A stretch of DNA of 64,000 bases from Hysterangium stoloniferum (taxonomy: Eukaryota; Basidiomycota; Agaricomycetes; Hysterangiales; Hysterangiaceae): NCBI GenBank assembly GCA_015178975.1, contig WHVD01000012.1:62001-126000 (forward strand), read 5' to 3'. Position 1 is the first letter of the stretch. Each line of letters starts with the position of its first letter. The notes beneath the pieces were generated by a model. That model did no database searches. It was given only the letters and a program-made list of their open reading frames with translations, and was not told the origin of the DNA. A program made the translations under genes and the position numbers. Below are positions 33,001 to 44,142 of the stretch, in pieces.

Positions 33001-34015
33001 GATGTCCAGGAGTGCTGAGTCGCATGCGTCGTTCCACCAAGGAGCACAGTGCTTGAGTTTCGTCTTACTTTTGGGCATGACACCTTCTGTGGCATTGAGT
33101 AGGGCTTCGAACAATGTGTCGAAGGCGTGGTCGAGGTCCTGGGTAGAAAGCAGGGGGAGGGAGTTGACCCTGTCAAGGAGGGGGGAGACCCGTTCCTTCC
33201 AAGGCCCCATCTTCGAAGGGTCAATGCGGAGATGAGGCTTGTCCAAGGTCGGGAGGGGGGGAGGAGTCTGATCCACCGTGATGGACCACGAGATGGCGTT
33301 ATGGTCAGAGTTTAGAGCAAAGGCGTCCTGGCATTTCCAGGAGGAGACCAGGTCTGTTTTAGAGGCGGCAAAGTTTGCTAGTGTGAGGTCGAGTACAGAG
33401 TCGGATTGGTTTGCGTGGCCTCTACGGGTAGGGCACTCTGGGTCGTTCAGTATGGAGAATCCCTGGGTGACCGTCCACTCGAAGAAATCCACCGCAGCTC
33501 TGGATGGCTCACGAGTGAGGTTGGGGGACCATGCAGGGTGGTGGAGATTAAAATCCCCAGCAACGACTGTGGGGATGGATGGGTCCAGACTAGTGTCGAA
33601 TAAGGTATGAATTGTCAGGTCACTGCCCCGGGACCCGGAGTTATAGATATTGATTAGTATAAAGGGTTGAGATCCATACTGTACATGTAGCGGGAGCATA
33701 TCTGGTGAGGCAGGAGAGTCAGCGAGAAAGTGAAAAGACAGGTGGGGGGTACCCCTGCGTATATACGAGGCAACCCGTGGGGTGTGTGTGGAAAGGTTAA
33801 CTTGAGGGGTGAGGCACTCCCACGCAACGTTCGAGACTGTCCCACGGATTGGTGTGCCCTCCGGGGAGGAGGATGAGCGGCAGTTCCTATCTTACCGAAC
33901 CAGGGTTCCTGTACCATGATGATATCTACATTTTTAGCGTATTGAGGAGGCCATGCAGGCGCCAGTTGGCTCTGGCAACGTTGAGCTGAACTACTTTAAG
34001 GGGCCGTAGACTCAT
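30053..34015 (-). pseudogene. LINE ORF2 (endonuclease, RT, RNase H), frameshifted
   Basis: Starts at ATG 34015-34013 (MSLRPLKVVQLNVARANW). Endonuclease motifs: VDIIMVQEPWFGKIG (after a frameshift near 33930), VVAGDFNLHHPAW and NSDHNAISW. RT motifs: RSYRPISLLECLSKLLEK, VTLDIKGFFDFVNHP, GIPQGSPLSPILS and YVDD (near 31960). RNase H: LAVFTDGSRRRSNG, FDAEMLALAGA, FFADNQAAIL and WVPGHSGFQGNERADTLAKQ. A C-terminal CPCGSAPLQTREHILTSC motif follows. Further frameshifts are near 32565 and at about 32115 (one extra G in the RT domain). This protein would nick the target and prime reverse transcription there; this copy cannot make it. Confidence 0.92.
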
Positions 34016-35748
34016 TGAGACATGTGGGTGTCTTCGGCAGGGGGGGGGTTAGCAGGGATTGGGGGGCAGGCAAACTGCCGACGTTTAACACATTCAGCCG
34101 CATCTGCAAAGTGTCCGTCCTGGCAATTTCGGCACTTTGGGGGGTGGGCACATGGTTGTGGGGTTGGCCTGTTCTCTGCCCGGCACGCTGAGCATTGCAC
34201 ACGGTGTGATTCCTCTGAGTGGGGCCCTCCGCACTTTCTGCACCGAGCAGAGGGGGATTTGCAGGTGATGAGTGAGTGTCCAAGGGCCCAGCATTTGGAG
34301 CACTGTCAGGAGTTTGGGTTTTTCGGCCCATTTCCGTGTCCTCACTGGGCTTCCAAACATGAACAGCCTAGTGTGAGTGCCAAGCAGTGTCTTGAGCAGC
34401 GATCCATCAGCATCTTCAAAGGCAAGCACAACTGAAGACTTGTATCCGTCAATGCGGTCAGCAGGTCGGATGAATCTTGGGGGCTGGGTGATTTTTAAAG
34501 ACTGTAGGGAAGGGTTGGCCATTACCTCCTCCAGCAGGGTTTCCTCTGAAAAGACCTCTTCACCGGGGTAAGAACGTGTGAGGACATTTGTCAGGGTGAT
34601 CTTTGACCACGGCGTATCTTTGGAGATGATTGTATTAGGAGGGAGACCCAGAGAAAGGTGGATCGTTGGCAGGTGGTCTTCAACGAGGCCAGCAGATGTG
34701 TGGGGGGGGAAGGAGAGTATAATATTTTGAGAGGTGTTCCAATGGGAGCCCAAAACATGTAGTCCTTTGGCAGTGGGGACCAGCGCAAGGGCCCTGTTAA
34801 CATTCCGGGATATAGCTAGGGCTTCCTGCCGCTCGGTAACGGGGGGGGGTTCACCACGGAATTGCACAATGTAGCGCAAGGGTTCGCTAGATGGGGGACT
34901 TCGGCGGGCTTGCACCCTGGGACCAGGTGGGCTAGGGACCCGCGATTGAGGGCTGGGTGGGGTGGCAGCAGCAACAGCGGCGTAGGATGTCGCAGTGTTC
35001 CCAGCTGCCTCAGGTGCCAGCCGAGTCGCAGGAGGTTGGTGCTTGAGCCCGCGTGGACTTTGGGCATGATGGGCATCGAAACGTTGTTCAAAGCGTGTGA
35101 GTTGCGATGTGATGGAGTTCCTGATGTCCACCATGGACTTAGACAGAAAATCCATGATAGGGCGCGGGATTTGGTCAGGGCTGTATGGCTGGGATGGGGT
35201 AGGCTGTGGGGTCTGGGCAACGGGGTAGCTCTCACCCAGAGATCCCAGTGTATCGTCGGGCTTTGAATGTGGGAGGGAAGGTCACGGAGTTTGGTGATGC
35301 AGGCGAGGGCATCACTTGCAATCTCGTCAGAGCTGTGGAGAGCGCTGTTAAGTGTTTCCGCAAGCACCTTGATGAGGTCAGAGGCAATCTGCTCTAGGGA
35401 TAGCAGTTGGTAGAGGGATTCATCATCCCAGTGGGACGCCAGCGCCCGGACCTTGGAAATGAGGCTAGGAACAGGGTCAACCAGGGGGCAGAGGGCTCGG
35501 GGAGAATGTCCGAGCTATTGGGAGACGGGGAGGGGGCGCGCAGGTACGGGGCGTGGTTCGAAGCGGCCTTCGGTCGCTGGGGTGGTAGCGGCCCGTTTTC
35601 TGTTGTTGGAGGGGTCAAGGGGGCCCTGAGGGGCCTTAGGTCCAGGGTCTTCGAGAGAGGGATCCATTGGGGAGGTGATGGAGCCAGAGTCGGGGTTGAG
35701 AGAGGCAGCCGCGAGAGCAGGTGGTGGGAGTGAGAATAACCCAGCCAT
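34012..35748 (-). pseudogene. LINE ORF1 (Gag-like, CCHC zinc knuckles), frameshifted
   Basis: ATG at 35748-35746 starts MAGLFSLPPPALAAAS; this frame stops at 35517-35515. The protein continues in other frames: SLISKVRALASHWDDESLYQ, then MDFLSKSMVDIRNSITSQL from 35155 and ENIILSFPP-like regions down to about 34330. Near 34325 a single extra A breaks the frame just before the zinc knuckles; past it CSKCWALGHSLITC, then CRKCGGPHSEESHRVQC and CRNCQDGHFADAAEC follow, three CCHC-type fingers. The stop TGA at 34014-34012 overlaps the ORF2 start. ORF1 proteins bind element RNA and form the ribonucleoprotein. Confidence 0.85.
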
Positions 35749-35749
35749 G

Positions 35750-35763
35750 TCACGTGACACCAG
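35750..35763 (+). repeat. Target site duplication, right (LINE)
   Basis: TCACGTGACACCAG, a perfect copy of 29682-29695. Confidence 0.93.
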
Positions 35764-35916
35764 TAGATCCTGTAGTCAGATGCACTTGACACTGACTGGC
35801 CCAAGGACCATAAACTAAAATCTTTTCCCAAAAGGCATATATTCAACCTTACTAATATACCCAAGTTAATAACGATCTTTCTTCAAATTCAAAGTCTTCT
35901 CAATCAAAGGGAGAGA

Positions 35917-35922
35917 CACGTG
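35917..35922 (+). promoter_or_regulatory. CACGTG motif directly before the Y start codon
   Basis: CACGTG lies three bases upstream of the Y1 ATG (35925). The same arrangement is kept at Y3 (50863-50868) and Y4 (58709-58714). CACGTG is the binding core of fungal bHLH factors, but here it may be part of the leader. Confidence 0.35.
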
Positions 35923-35924
35923 AG

Positions 35925-36290
35925 ATGGGGAGTAGTGGACTTTTCGCGGATCGTAAGTCTTCAACAGCAGCCTTCTCTACCCGTCGTCATCCTCGTTGTC
36001 TTCAAAAGGGCTGATATTAGCTGCCACACGACCGTCCGCTGCGCTTTCCATCAATCTCAAATTCCTCCAAACAACGCATCCAAACCGACCACGATGACAT
36101 CCCTCTTCACAATGATGAATAAAAAACGCAACAGCAGCTCGTCACCATCATATACTCCGGAGAATCCCACGGCAACGTTGTACCATTTCGAAACATTCGC
36201 GTCTCAGCTTTTAGAAGAAGCGAACAGTTCGAATCGTCCGTATCACGCTCGTTCTCACAGATCGCCGCGGGCTTTCGGGCATCCACGTCC
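35925..36290 (+). pseudogene. Y family copy 1, 5' fragment
   Basis: Corresponds to the first part of the Y gene at 58717-59090: Ser-rich N-terminus, then SESHGDVV/FESSVSRSFSQIAAGF in shifting frames. The match to Y stops at 36290 inside the GFRAST segment, and Z-family sequence follows. The same breakpoint is found at 51240 in unit B, so the rearrangement predates the unit duplication. With frame stops after about 30 codons this piece cannot make a protein. Confidence 0.6.
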
Positions 36291-37118
36291 CCATATGCAA
36301 TGGACTTCTGTACCCCTGTTTAATGACTCGCGTTGTTCTAGCTAAGTGAAACGCACAACTTGATACTCTTCCCAGAAATACAATCATGATGGACTATGAT
36401 AAGCTATCACACTTATGGGTATACCGGTCCACACATTGCCAGTAAGTAAACACACCACACGGCAGGAGACTTCTCCAAGATATGTGAACAAGATTGGAGT
36501 TAAGAGGTATTTGTTATCCCTGCTTATAGCGTAAACCCTTGCAAGTAATACCCCTCACATCCATCTTGTTTGAGTTATTTGGGAAAGTAAATGCCAAATA
36601 GATTAATGACCGTGTCCACTAAGCGCCGCTAAAGGTTTCCAGAACAGCAGGGGTGTGGAATAGTGCATTACATGCCCTATGGCTAATCAGTGAACAACTA
36701 ACCTAGGACTCAAATGGAACCACACACTTCAACTTCTGTAAATCAAGGGACATTTTTAGGCCCATCCCACCACGCATCTCTAATGGTCCATGCTAAATCA
36801 ATGGCGGCAACAAATATAAACGCAAGGAGGTGTGAATATCGGGTGATGATGTACAGCACAGATGCTAGTCTGATCCTACTCTTCCATACGAACTGGATTT
36901 CCGCTGGGAATGTCAAGATTGTATCATAAATAAACAAAACTGAGATACCCGTCTATAAATATGGTAAACAACTGCGACTTCGTGTGGACAGACCCAGTGT
37001 TGCCCAATCGGTGTAAGTCCAAAGCTGACTGGAAACCTACCGTCAGTGCTGTGTCCGATTACATGGCTTAAGGCAATCACTTTACAGTTGCTGCTTGACT
37101 ATCTGCCACGGATGCCAT
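36291..37118 (-). pseudogene. Z family copy 1 (DUF6533-like membrane protein), 3'-truncated
   Basis: A minus-strand exon at 36937-36743 encodes YDTILTFPAEIQFVWKSRIR plus LASVLYIITRYSHLLAFIFV, the pattern of DUF6533, a basidiomycete family of multi-pass membrane proteins of unknown role. A possible start is MASVADSQAAT at 37118. The following exons at about 36700-36340 are degraded, and the gene is cut at 36291, where Y sequence is joined, so the last membrane helices present in Z2 are missing. The frame is open across the best exon, but the truncation argues for a pseudogene. Confidence 0.55.
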
Positions 37119-37275
37119 GCAATGTTTTGGCAAGTACCAATGCTGGGTCGCTCTTAGCTGCTCCAGAAATTAAATTAACAGCATTCTCGGTGTTGTATAT
37201 GTAGTATGATCGCACACGCTCAATTAGAAGCAGCTCCAACCAGTCTGTGGCTTTAGAACATTATAACTTACGCAA

Positions 37276-37720
37276 TTATGAATTAGAGGCAACATTCGCA
37301 GCTACCAGAGAAGCCCGAACCTTGATGAGAGTACTTATTTGAGTAACAATAATTTCTTTCATATAGCATATGACCATCACTTCGTGATTACATAGTAAGC
37401 TGCCATCTTCCATCTTCCATCTACTTTCTTCCGTGCGTGGCAAATCAGTATAATCGTACACCTCAACTAGTTGCAATCCTAATGCCAACGTGCGTGTGGT
37501 GGGCATATAGTTGTGGAGTTGAGTTGTCACTGGTAAAGCCATCTTGTACTAAGTATGTACCCATATACTATTCTCATCATCTACATCCCATGGAGAGAAC
37601 CGCCGTCAGATGATAGTCATTTATATACGCCATTAGAAGAGGCGGTCTGCGGAGACGTTGCACCCGGCTTTCCGGCCATCTCCTTTTCGTCTTCTTGGTG
37701 TTCCTCGTGACTGTTCTCTT
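37276..37720 (-). pseudogene. W family copy 1, unknown protein
   Basis: Minus-strand frame 37542-37276 with the conserved core SRWKMEDGSLLCNHEVMVIC, followed by YMKEIIVTQISTLIKVRASL. Upstream, an acidic/Ser segment related to W4 (ENSHEKPQEDEKEM) lies at about 37720-37640 in another frame. It is upstream of Z on the same strand and diverges from Y in the undisturbed arrangement at 58.3-58.7 kb. The family is not recognised. Confidence 0.4.
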
Positions 37721-37904
37721 CTACTCCCTCACGATCAGCAGTCGTGGGAAGAACAATTAACATTTTGACCGTGCAGCCTTTTTTCCGCCACTCTTATAAT
37801 CTTCTCTAAAATCGAATTCTTTATGTTCGGAACTTACATCTCAAGATGACTGAAAACACTCGGTCAGTGTTATGTAGGCAACAAACGATGTAAGATGCTT
37901 AGTT

Positions 37905-38592
37905 TCGCTGCCGTTGCTTCTTCAATAACTGCTCTTTGAAGCATTCAAACCCAAACCAGAAGCAATGTCGCATGCCCGCTAGACAAGAAGCCCGCAAGGC
38001 CTGTGTTGAAGGAAAACGCGATACAAGGGCGTAGGGAGCTAAGGCGTCAGGCTCGGATGAGTCGGATATTTCGATTCTGCGGAGAGGAAGCGTGGAGATG
38101 ATATAATGCATCCTCGGAGAACCTTCTCGAGCACGCCTGGAGATAAGATCGAGGAGCCGTTAATGGATGACGAAGCCAGGTTGGGCAAGGAGGATGCTGG
38201 GGCTGTTGGGATGATCTTGGAGGAGGACAGGAGGAAGGAGGATGTCGTTGAGGTGGTGATGGAGAATGGCTTTACGTTTGAAGTGCGATTGAGAGGGAGA
38301 TGGTATGTTGTATGCTTTTTTTTCTCTTGATGTTGGGATGTGATGATTGTTTTGGTAACAGGTTGATAACCATCTGATTGAATTCCTCCAAATGAAATCC
38401 ATCGGGAAAGACAATCCGTTTTTTATGCTGTTGAATAATTTCTTAGACGATAAAGGTGTTGTAGATCCGCGGTTGATGTTAAAATATCTTTATAAAGAGA
38501 TAAATTCTCAGAAAGGATCAGGTCTAATTGACTTTGGGGTGGTGTCCAGCATCCCACCATCAACTCGGCTATTGAAATGGCTCTGCATGTAA
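37905..38592 (+). pseudogene. Y family copy 1, 3' fragment
   Basis: Matches the late part of the Y gene. The coding core is LMDDEARLGKEDAGAVGMIL and EEDRRKEDVVEVVMENGF (ending about 38303), a GTATGT intron to ACAG at about 38361, then an exon with NHLIEFLQMKSIGKDNPF and FMLLNNFLDDKGVVDPRLML to LKWLCM and a GTAAGG donor at about 38590. Between this and the 5' fragment, about 1.6 kb of Z/W DNA replaces the middle of Y. The 3' end converges on family X on the opposite strand. Confidence 0.5.
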
Positions 38593-38635
38593 GGTATAAA
38601 ACTTACTTATTTCATCACATGCGATGAGTGCAGTA

Positions 38636-39396
38636 TCAACTATCCTCCAAATCCCGCTGGATCCTGGACGTTCCATTTTCCGTCACTTGCCTTTTTGGCT
38701 TCTCTAATGACGACTCGAATTTCATTTCGTGACTCCGCTTCAATATTCTCCTTAGTGTCGACGACACTGGCAATTCTTCCTGGCTAGAGACACCGACTAT
38801 AAATTGAAGATGCTGGCAGACTGATGTCAAGGCGTCACCTACCAAGCTCGATTTTCCTTCGGCGGTGGCTTCGTAAAATTACTCTACGCTGATCTTTTGC
38901 TGGTCGAGGATGGAAAGCTCTTGCGGAAATAGCCGCTGCAACCTCCCCGAACTCCCATCAAAAATCTTGGAAAGCTTGTCGTTTCCCCCCAAATGCTTCT
39001 CTAGATCATTGGCGAGCTGTGCGTTTCTTTGATTGCTGCTCTAAATGCTTCGTAAACTCTTTCCTCCCTGAGTGCTCATCTAAATTCTTTGCAAAGTCGG
39101 TGTTCTTCTCTGAATACTCCCTCAAATTTTGGGCAAGCTTGATACTTCTTTCTGAATGCCTCCTTAGTATCTGGGCAAGCTCGACGCTTCTCTTTGAATG
39201 GTATTTTAAATTCTTGGCAACGCCGTCCTTCCCGTCTGAATGGCCCTCTAGATTCTTGGCAGGTCCACCGCTCTTTTCAGAAAGCCCACCCCTGCCGCTC
39301 CTCTCTGAATGCCCCTTTAAATTCTTGGCAGCGCATAGCTCCTCTCTGAACGTTCCTTTATTTTTTCCGGAAAGCTCGTTACCAGTAAGTCGTTAG
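38636..39396 (-). pseudogene. X family copy 1 (14-residue repeats), truncated
   Basis: Minus-strand relative of the intact X gene at 60524-61824. The repeat part (39396-38880) has frameshifts and a premature stop where the intact gene has Cys (E-C-F-Y-E). The terminal exon is open (38845-38636) and extends further than in X3: FIVGVSSQEELPVSST, then KPKRQVTENGTSRIQRDLED and a stop. The intron before it would be only 30 nt here (GTAGGT...CCAG). Exons 1-3 are missing because similarity ends at 39396. Confidence 0.65.
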
Positions 39397-39445
39397 TACA
39401 TGTATTCTATTAAAAATTCTGACATTTCAGACTCTATGGTATTCT

Positions 39446-39994
39446 ATGTGGCATGACTGCATTTCGGCAGTGGCCTTGCCGAAGCAGTTGCCGGTGTGGT
39501 TGCAGGTGCATGTGGTAGGATGTTGTTGGGGTCAATGAAGATCATGAGGTGTTCCACATCGTCACAGTTGTTGGAGTATAAATGGCGAATGTGGACCCAT
39601 ATGTGGTGGGTATATGCGTTCTAGGGAGACACCAGACGTCGATATTTGTGTTGGTGGTATTGAATGGTGGGGTAAATGCCATTACAAAGTGAGTTTTCAT
39701 TCTCATTTTGATTTTGGTCTTCTAATTAATGGCATAGTCTAGCATCGTCTCATCACTCGGTGTGCACAGCATATTTACATTCCCATCGCCTACCAGCATA
39801 ATCCCACCCTCCCAACAACCTCTGACTGCTCGGGACATGTTTACTGGCATATGGTGGTGGAGGGTGACAATGTTGGATGGTGGCAGTGGTGGATGCCGGT
39901 GAAGGTGAATGATGACAGCGATAATGGTGATGGGTGGTGATATATTAGTGCGGTGGCGGAATAAGAGCATGGTAGAAATGCTCAGTGAATGCAA
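39446..39994 (-). CDS. V family copy 1, unknown ORF pair
   Basis: Frame 39994-39722 ends with RAVRGCWEGGIMLVGDGNVN and MLCTPSDETMLDYAIN; a second frame at about 39705-39480 contains THIPTTYGSTFAIYTPTTV. Both are conserved at 54989-54426, with mostly conservative changes at the C-terminal end and less care elsewhere. They may be exons of one small minus-strand gene. No known motif is seen, and chance conservation through recent duplication cannot be excluded. Confidence 0.28.
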
Positions 39995-40959
39995 TGTATT
40001 AGTGGAAAGTATTCAGTGTGATTATTACTTTAATCAATTGGTTTCAAGAGTAATATGAACTGAAATCAAGTGCAAAAATACGCAAAAAGTGACATCTGCC
40101 CTACTTAGATTCGATGCCTTAAATCCATCATCCAACAACTGCTTAAAGGCTTTATCGATGAAGTGCTTAGAGTACTTCATTTAAGTGCGCTGACGTTCTA
40201 CACCGTGGAATATCGTTGGACTTCATGAACACGTTGAAACTGCTGTCGCTTGACGGACCCCAGTAGCGGCGCTGGTACCAAATATATTAGCGGATGCAAG
40301 AATGCATAGCATCAATTTAGCCTAATACTACTGCAGTGATCAATCTATTGGCATTGTCGGTTAAAGAATTACTATTGAAATCACAAAGGCTTCACTCATT
40401 TCCGCGGGTGGTTTGCTGTGAACATTATCCCAGCAGAGCTGAACCTCAAGAACCTCGAATATTCACGATGAGACGACCAATCCTTATGGAGACGTGAACG
40501 CTCCCGCCTAAGGAAGGAGTCTAGTCAGCCATTCTGAGTGTACAGATCATATGCAGTGAATAGCTTTCGAGGTCGAAGTTTCCTTTTAGTCTGATACAAC
40601 CATTATATTTGCCCTCTATAATTACTGTGATGCGAATGAGATGCAAAGGTACTAAATGTAATGACTGATATACACGCTCTGGATAGCCTACTGTATTTTT
40701 GTCAAGTCTGGCTAGGTTCAGATTGATTCATGTGTATGATTCCGCACATTTTTGGGTGAGCGGATGCTTTATAAATAAATAAATACACATATTCTTGCCA
40801 CTCTACTAATATCCTGAATCCATCTATGGAAAAATTAGTTGAGATGTGAACTGTATCTAACGATTTCTGGGGATTTTTATTTTACTTCATCAAGTGTCAT
40901 AAATATTTTTAATTGCATGGTCACTGATAATATTCAGCAGATAACCCCCTTACATTACT
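39995..40959. other. Non-coding spacer of unit A
   Basis: No gene is supported. It is collinear with 54990-55980 of unit B, with several small indels. Confidence 0.5.
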
Positions 40960-40964
40960 GTGCG

Positions 40965-42621
40965 GCAAGGCCTTGAAGCCTCCCACCAGAGGTTTCTTCA
41001 CACCCCTCTGCGGAATGGACGGGGCTTCCTCCTTCATAATGTCCCCTCGGAATCAAATCTCCTATAAAATTATCTCCGACGTCCTCAATGAAAGAATGTC
41101 CAATACTGCGTATGTCCCCTCGGAAGGTAGTGAGCCCGAGATCATTCGTCGTATTGATTACGTTACATGACGAGTTAAATTCTCGCAGATCGAGAAAGAA
41201 GCGGCAAACGAGAATGGTGGATATGCTGCAGTTGCCATTAAGACGTCAGGTGAAATGCATGAGATAAATACTTCCCAGGACTCCAAGTTTCCGGCGAAGA
41301 CGGCAAATGAGGCCTGTATTGGATTTGGAATGAGTAGGAATTCACAGAGGACAAAAGATATTCACGGAAACAAACTTAGAAGAAATGTAGTAGTATCAGC
41401 TGAAAAGGGGAAAGGAGCAGCAATCCCAAACCTTATTTGTAATTAGGATCTGTAAATTCCAGATGAAAATCACGGTGAAAAATCAAAATGAAAATTTTAT
41501 CAACTGAAGACACGTTAATTTAGCACTGACGCAAATCGGAGAACACCTGCGATTGATATGGTCATATCAGAACACGTAGACTCAAATGCCGAGATAAATT
41601 ACCTTGCTGCACAAGTAGATAGGTTATAGATTGTTTCCTCAATTCTTTAATACCTCTTTGCAGCCTAATCGTGCTGATGGTGTGGAACAATGTGATGAAT
41701 AGGATGAGCCCATCCAGCGTGATTGTAAGAGCGCTTGTTGCTGAGTCTATAACGATCATGTCAACTCGAGGTCTCCAGGCATATGCGATCGACTTCTGTA
41801 CCCCTGTTTAATGATGTTAATACACAGTTGCGTAGTTTTAGCTAAGTGAAACGCGCAGTTTGACATTGGGCCCAGAAATACAGTCTTAATGGACAATGGC
41901 AAGCTATCACACCGATGGGTATACCGATCCACACATTGCCAGTAAGTAAACACACCACATGGCAGGACACTTCTCCAAGATATGTGAACAAGATTGGAGT
42001 TAAGAGATATTTGTTAGCCCTGCTTATAGCGTAAATCCTTGCAAGTAATACCCCTGACATCCCTCTTGGTTGAGTTCTTTGAGAAAGTAAATGATAAATA
42101 GATTAATCACCGTGTACACTAAGCGCCGCGAAAGTGTCCAGAACAAAAAGGGTGTGGAATAATGCATTACATGCTCTATGGCTAATCAGTAAACAACTAA
42201 CCTGGGCCGCAAATGGTACCACACACTATCAACTGCTGTAAGTCAAGGCAGCATTTTCAGACCCATCTCACCACACACCTCTAACGGTACATCAGCTAAA
42301 TCAATGGCCACAACAAATATAAACTCAAGTAGCACCAAATATCGGGCCATGATGTACAGCACAGATGCTAGTCTGATCCTACTCTTCCATACAAACTGGA
42401 TTTCCGCTGGAAGAGTCAAGAATGTATCATAACTAAGCAAAACTGAGATGCCCGTCTATATAGTGTGGTAAACAACTGCGACTTTGTGTAGACAGACCTA
42501 GTGCTGCGAAACCATCGTAATTCCCGAGCATACTGGAAACGTACGTCAGTGTCGTGTGTGATGAAATGGCATAAGGTAGTTACTTTGCAGTTGCTGCTTG
42601 AATTCCTGCCACGGATGCCAT
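40965..42621 (-). pseudogene. Z family copy 2 (DUF6533-like membrane protein), most complete in unit A
   Basis: Minus-strand order: possible start at 42621 (MASVAGIQAATA); exon 42440-42243 with YDTFLTLPAEIQFVWKSRIR and LASVLYIMARYLVLLEFIF; exon near 42060-41842 with GVLLARIYAISRANKYLLTP and ILFTYLGEVSCHVVCLLTG; exon near 41759-41562 with ALTITLDGLILFITLFHTIS and KELRKQSITYLLVQQG, ending at a GTAATT donor; and a terminal exon near 41160-40965 with IGHSFIEDVGDN. Hydrophobic segments recur in each exon, as expected for a multi-pass membrane protein. It is upstream of X and downstream of W on the same strand. Junction phases between the first exons could not all be reconciled, so it may be decayed. 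Confidence 0.5.
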
Positions 42622-42779
42622 GTGAGATTTTGGCAAGTACCAGTGCTGGGTACTCTTAGCTGCTGAAGAAATTAGATTATTAGCATTCTCGTGCAGTATG
42701 TGTCATTATATTCAGTTTGCTAATATATATATTAGCTGCAAATACTTATTGCAGGCGCTCGGTGAGAAGCAACTCTAAG

Positions 42780-43640
42780 CGGTCTGTCATTTTGGCACAT
42801 AGTAACCTACGCAATTATGAATTGGACACAGGTTCGCAGCTACCAGCTCCATCAGAACCTTGATGAGAGTACTCATTTGAGTTCGGTCATATAGCAAATT
42901 ACCTCACTTCATCATTACATAGTAAGCTGCCATCTTCCATCTTCCATCTACTGTCTCCCATGGGTGCCAAATCAGTATAATCATGCACCTCAACTATATA
43001 GTTATGGACTAGAGCTGTAACTGTGGTAAACCCATCTTGTACTATGTATGTACACATACCACTCTGCATCAGGTCAATGTTTGTCGCTCATACACATCAT
43101 TAGAAGAGGCAGTCTTGTAAGCCTGGCCACCTTACCACATACGTCATCACCAACCTCTCCCATCAACCACTCATTGTTCCGCCACTTGGTAGCACCCTTG
43201 TGCCTTATCATGTGGTCATCATCACCAACCTCTCCCATCAGCCACTCATTGATCTGCCACTTTATTGTTAAGTAGCACCCCTGTGCCTGATCATGTGGTT
43301 CCTTGTTCTTCCACCCCATTCACCTTGACTCTATATAAAAAACCCCATATCCTATAGTGATAGGATATCTTCTCCTTGACCATTAATCCTTTCCCCACTC
43401 TTCCCTAGGGAACCTCGTATTCACCTTGTATCCTACTGATATGTAAAAATAAAGAAAACTTAGTCCTGTCCGTGTTGACCGAGTGAGGCTGATACTGACA
43501 GCCTTACAAGTCTGCAGAAGCATTACACCCGGCTTTCCACAAACCTCTTTTTCCGTCACTGTTCCCATCTACTCACTCACCATCAATAGTCATTCCAGAA
43601 CCTGGGAAGAACAAATCTTTCTTAACATTTTTGACGTGCC
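42780..43640 (-). pseudogene. W family copy 2, split by a solo LTR
   Basis: Matches W4 (57778-58290). The core around 42960-42870 contains a region homologous to MEDSRWQMADGSLLC but is shortened, and the frame is interrupted by a 392-bp solo LTR at 43117-43508 placed between the two W exons. Not functional as it stands. Confidence 0.5.
43117..43508. mobile_element. Solo LTR with AGTCT target duplication
   Basis: Starts TGTAAGCC, ends GCCTTACA, and is flanked by AGTCT at 43112-43116 and 43509-43513. The paralogous locus near 58125 has a single AGTCT and no insert, confirming the insertion. Inside are a TATATAA box near 43332 and two diverged tandem copies of about 75 bases (ATCACCAACCTCTCCCATCA occurs twice). 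A solo LTR forms by recombination between the two LTRs of an element; its family cannot be assigned. Confidence 0.88.
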
Positions 43641-44142
43641 ACCTTTTTCGCCACTCTTATAATCTTCTCTCGGGCAGACCTCTTACAGCACGTCTCACGT
43701 GTACAAATGAAACGTCCTCTGGACCATCTACTGTATTCCTGTGAGGTTTGACTTGGAGGATAATTTATTTGTATGATTTTATGCATTTTTAGGTGACCAC
43801 GTATTGACAAATAATTAAACGTAAATATTCATATTAAGACTGGCGGTTTGATACAACTATTATATTTACCCTCTATAATTACTGTGATTCGAATGGGATG
43901 CAATGGTACTACATGCAACGACTGATTTGCACCCTCTGGACCGTCTACTGTATTCTCCTCAGGTCTGACTGGGTTCAGATTGGTTTGCGCTGCTGTAAAG
44001 AAAGGCCATTTGTGCTCGATTAGAGGTCAATATTTCCCAGAAGATTGTGGGGAGCGCTTGCTGTTATCAGGGTGGGATAATCACATTCTTGCAGATCATA
44101 CATTTTATGATTGCAGGAAGGAAAGCAGAGTCAAAATGCGTC
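43641..44142. other. Non-coding spacer with internal duplication
   Basis: No gene. 43640-43800 and 43880-44050 share strings with each other and with 58260-58520 (for example GCAGGAnnG before the CACGTGAC site). This is the W-Y intergenic region of unit A. Confidence 0.45.

Larger units (their letters stand above)
29696..35749 (-). mobile_element. Tad/I-like LINE (non-LTR retrotransposon), nearly full length, inactive
   Basis: Minus-strand element with a 3' poly(A) tail (T run at about 29696-29729), two overlapping reading frames and a 14-bp target duplication on each side. ORF1 carries Gag-like zinc knuckles. ORF2 carries an apurinic-like endonuclease, reverse transcriptase and RNase H, the domain set of the Tad1/I group. 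It starts one base before the ORF1 ATG, so the 5' leader is either absent or lost. At least five frame lesions make it inactive. The GC-rich coding bias contrasts with the surrounding A/T-rich host DNA. Confidence 0.93.
35764..44142. repeat. Segmental duplication unit A (main part)
   Basis: Collinear with 50706-58560 at an offset rising from about 14947 to 15037 through small indels. Unit A also includes 28998-29695, separated by the LINE. It carries Y, Z, W, X and V family copies in the same order and orientation as unit B. The differences are element insertions (LINE and solo LTR in A, copia in B) and point changes. Within each unit, a Z/W block occurs twice. Confidence 0.88.

Noticed and set aside
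30205-35864. Many long plus- and minus-strand frames over the LINE
   Set aside because: They overlap LINE ORF1/ORF2 in other frames and arise from the GC-rich codon bias; only the frames with EN, RT, RNase H and zinc-knuckle motifs are kept.
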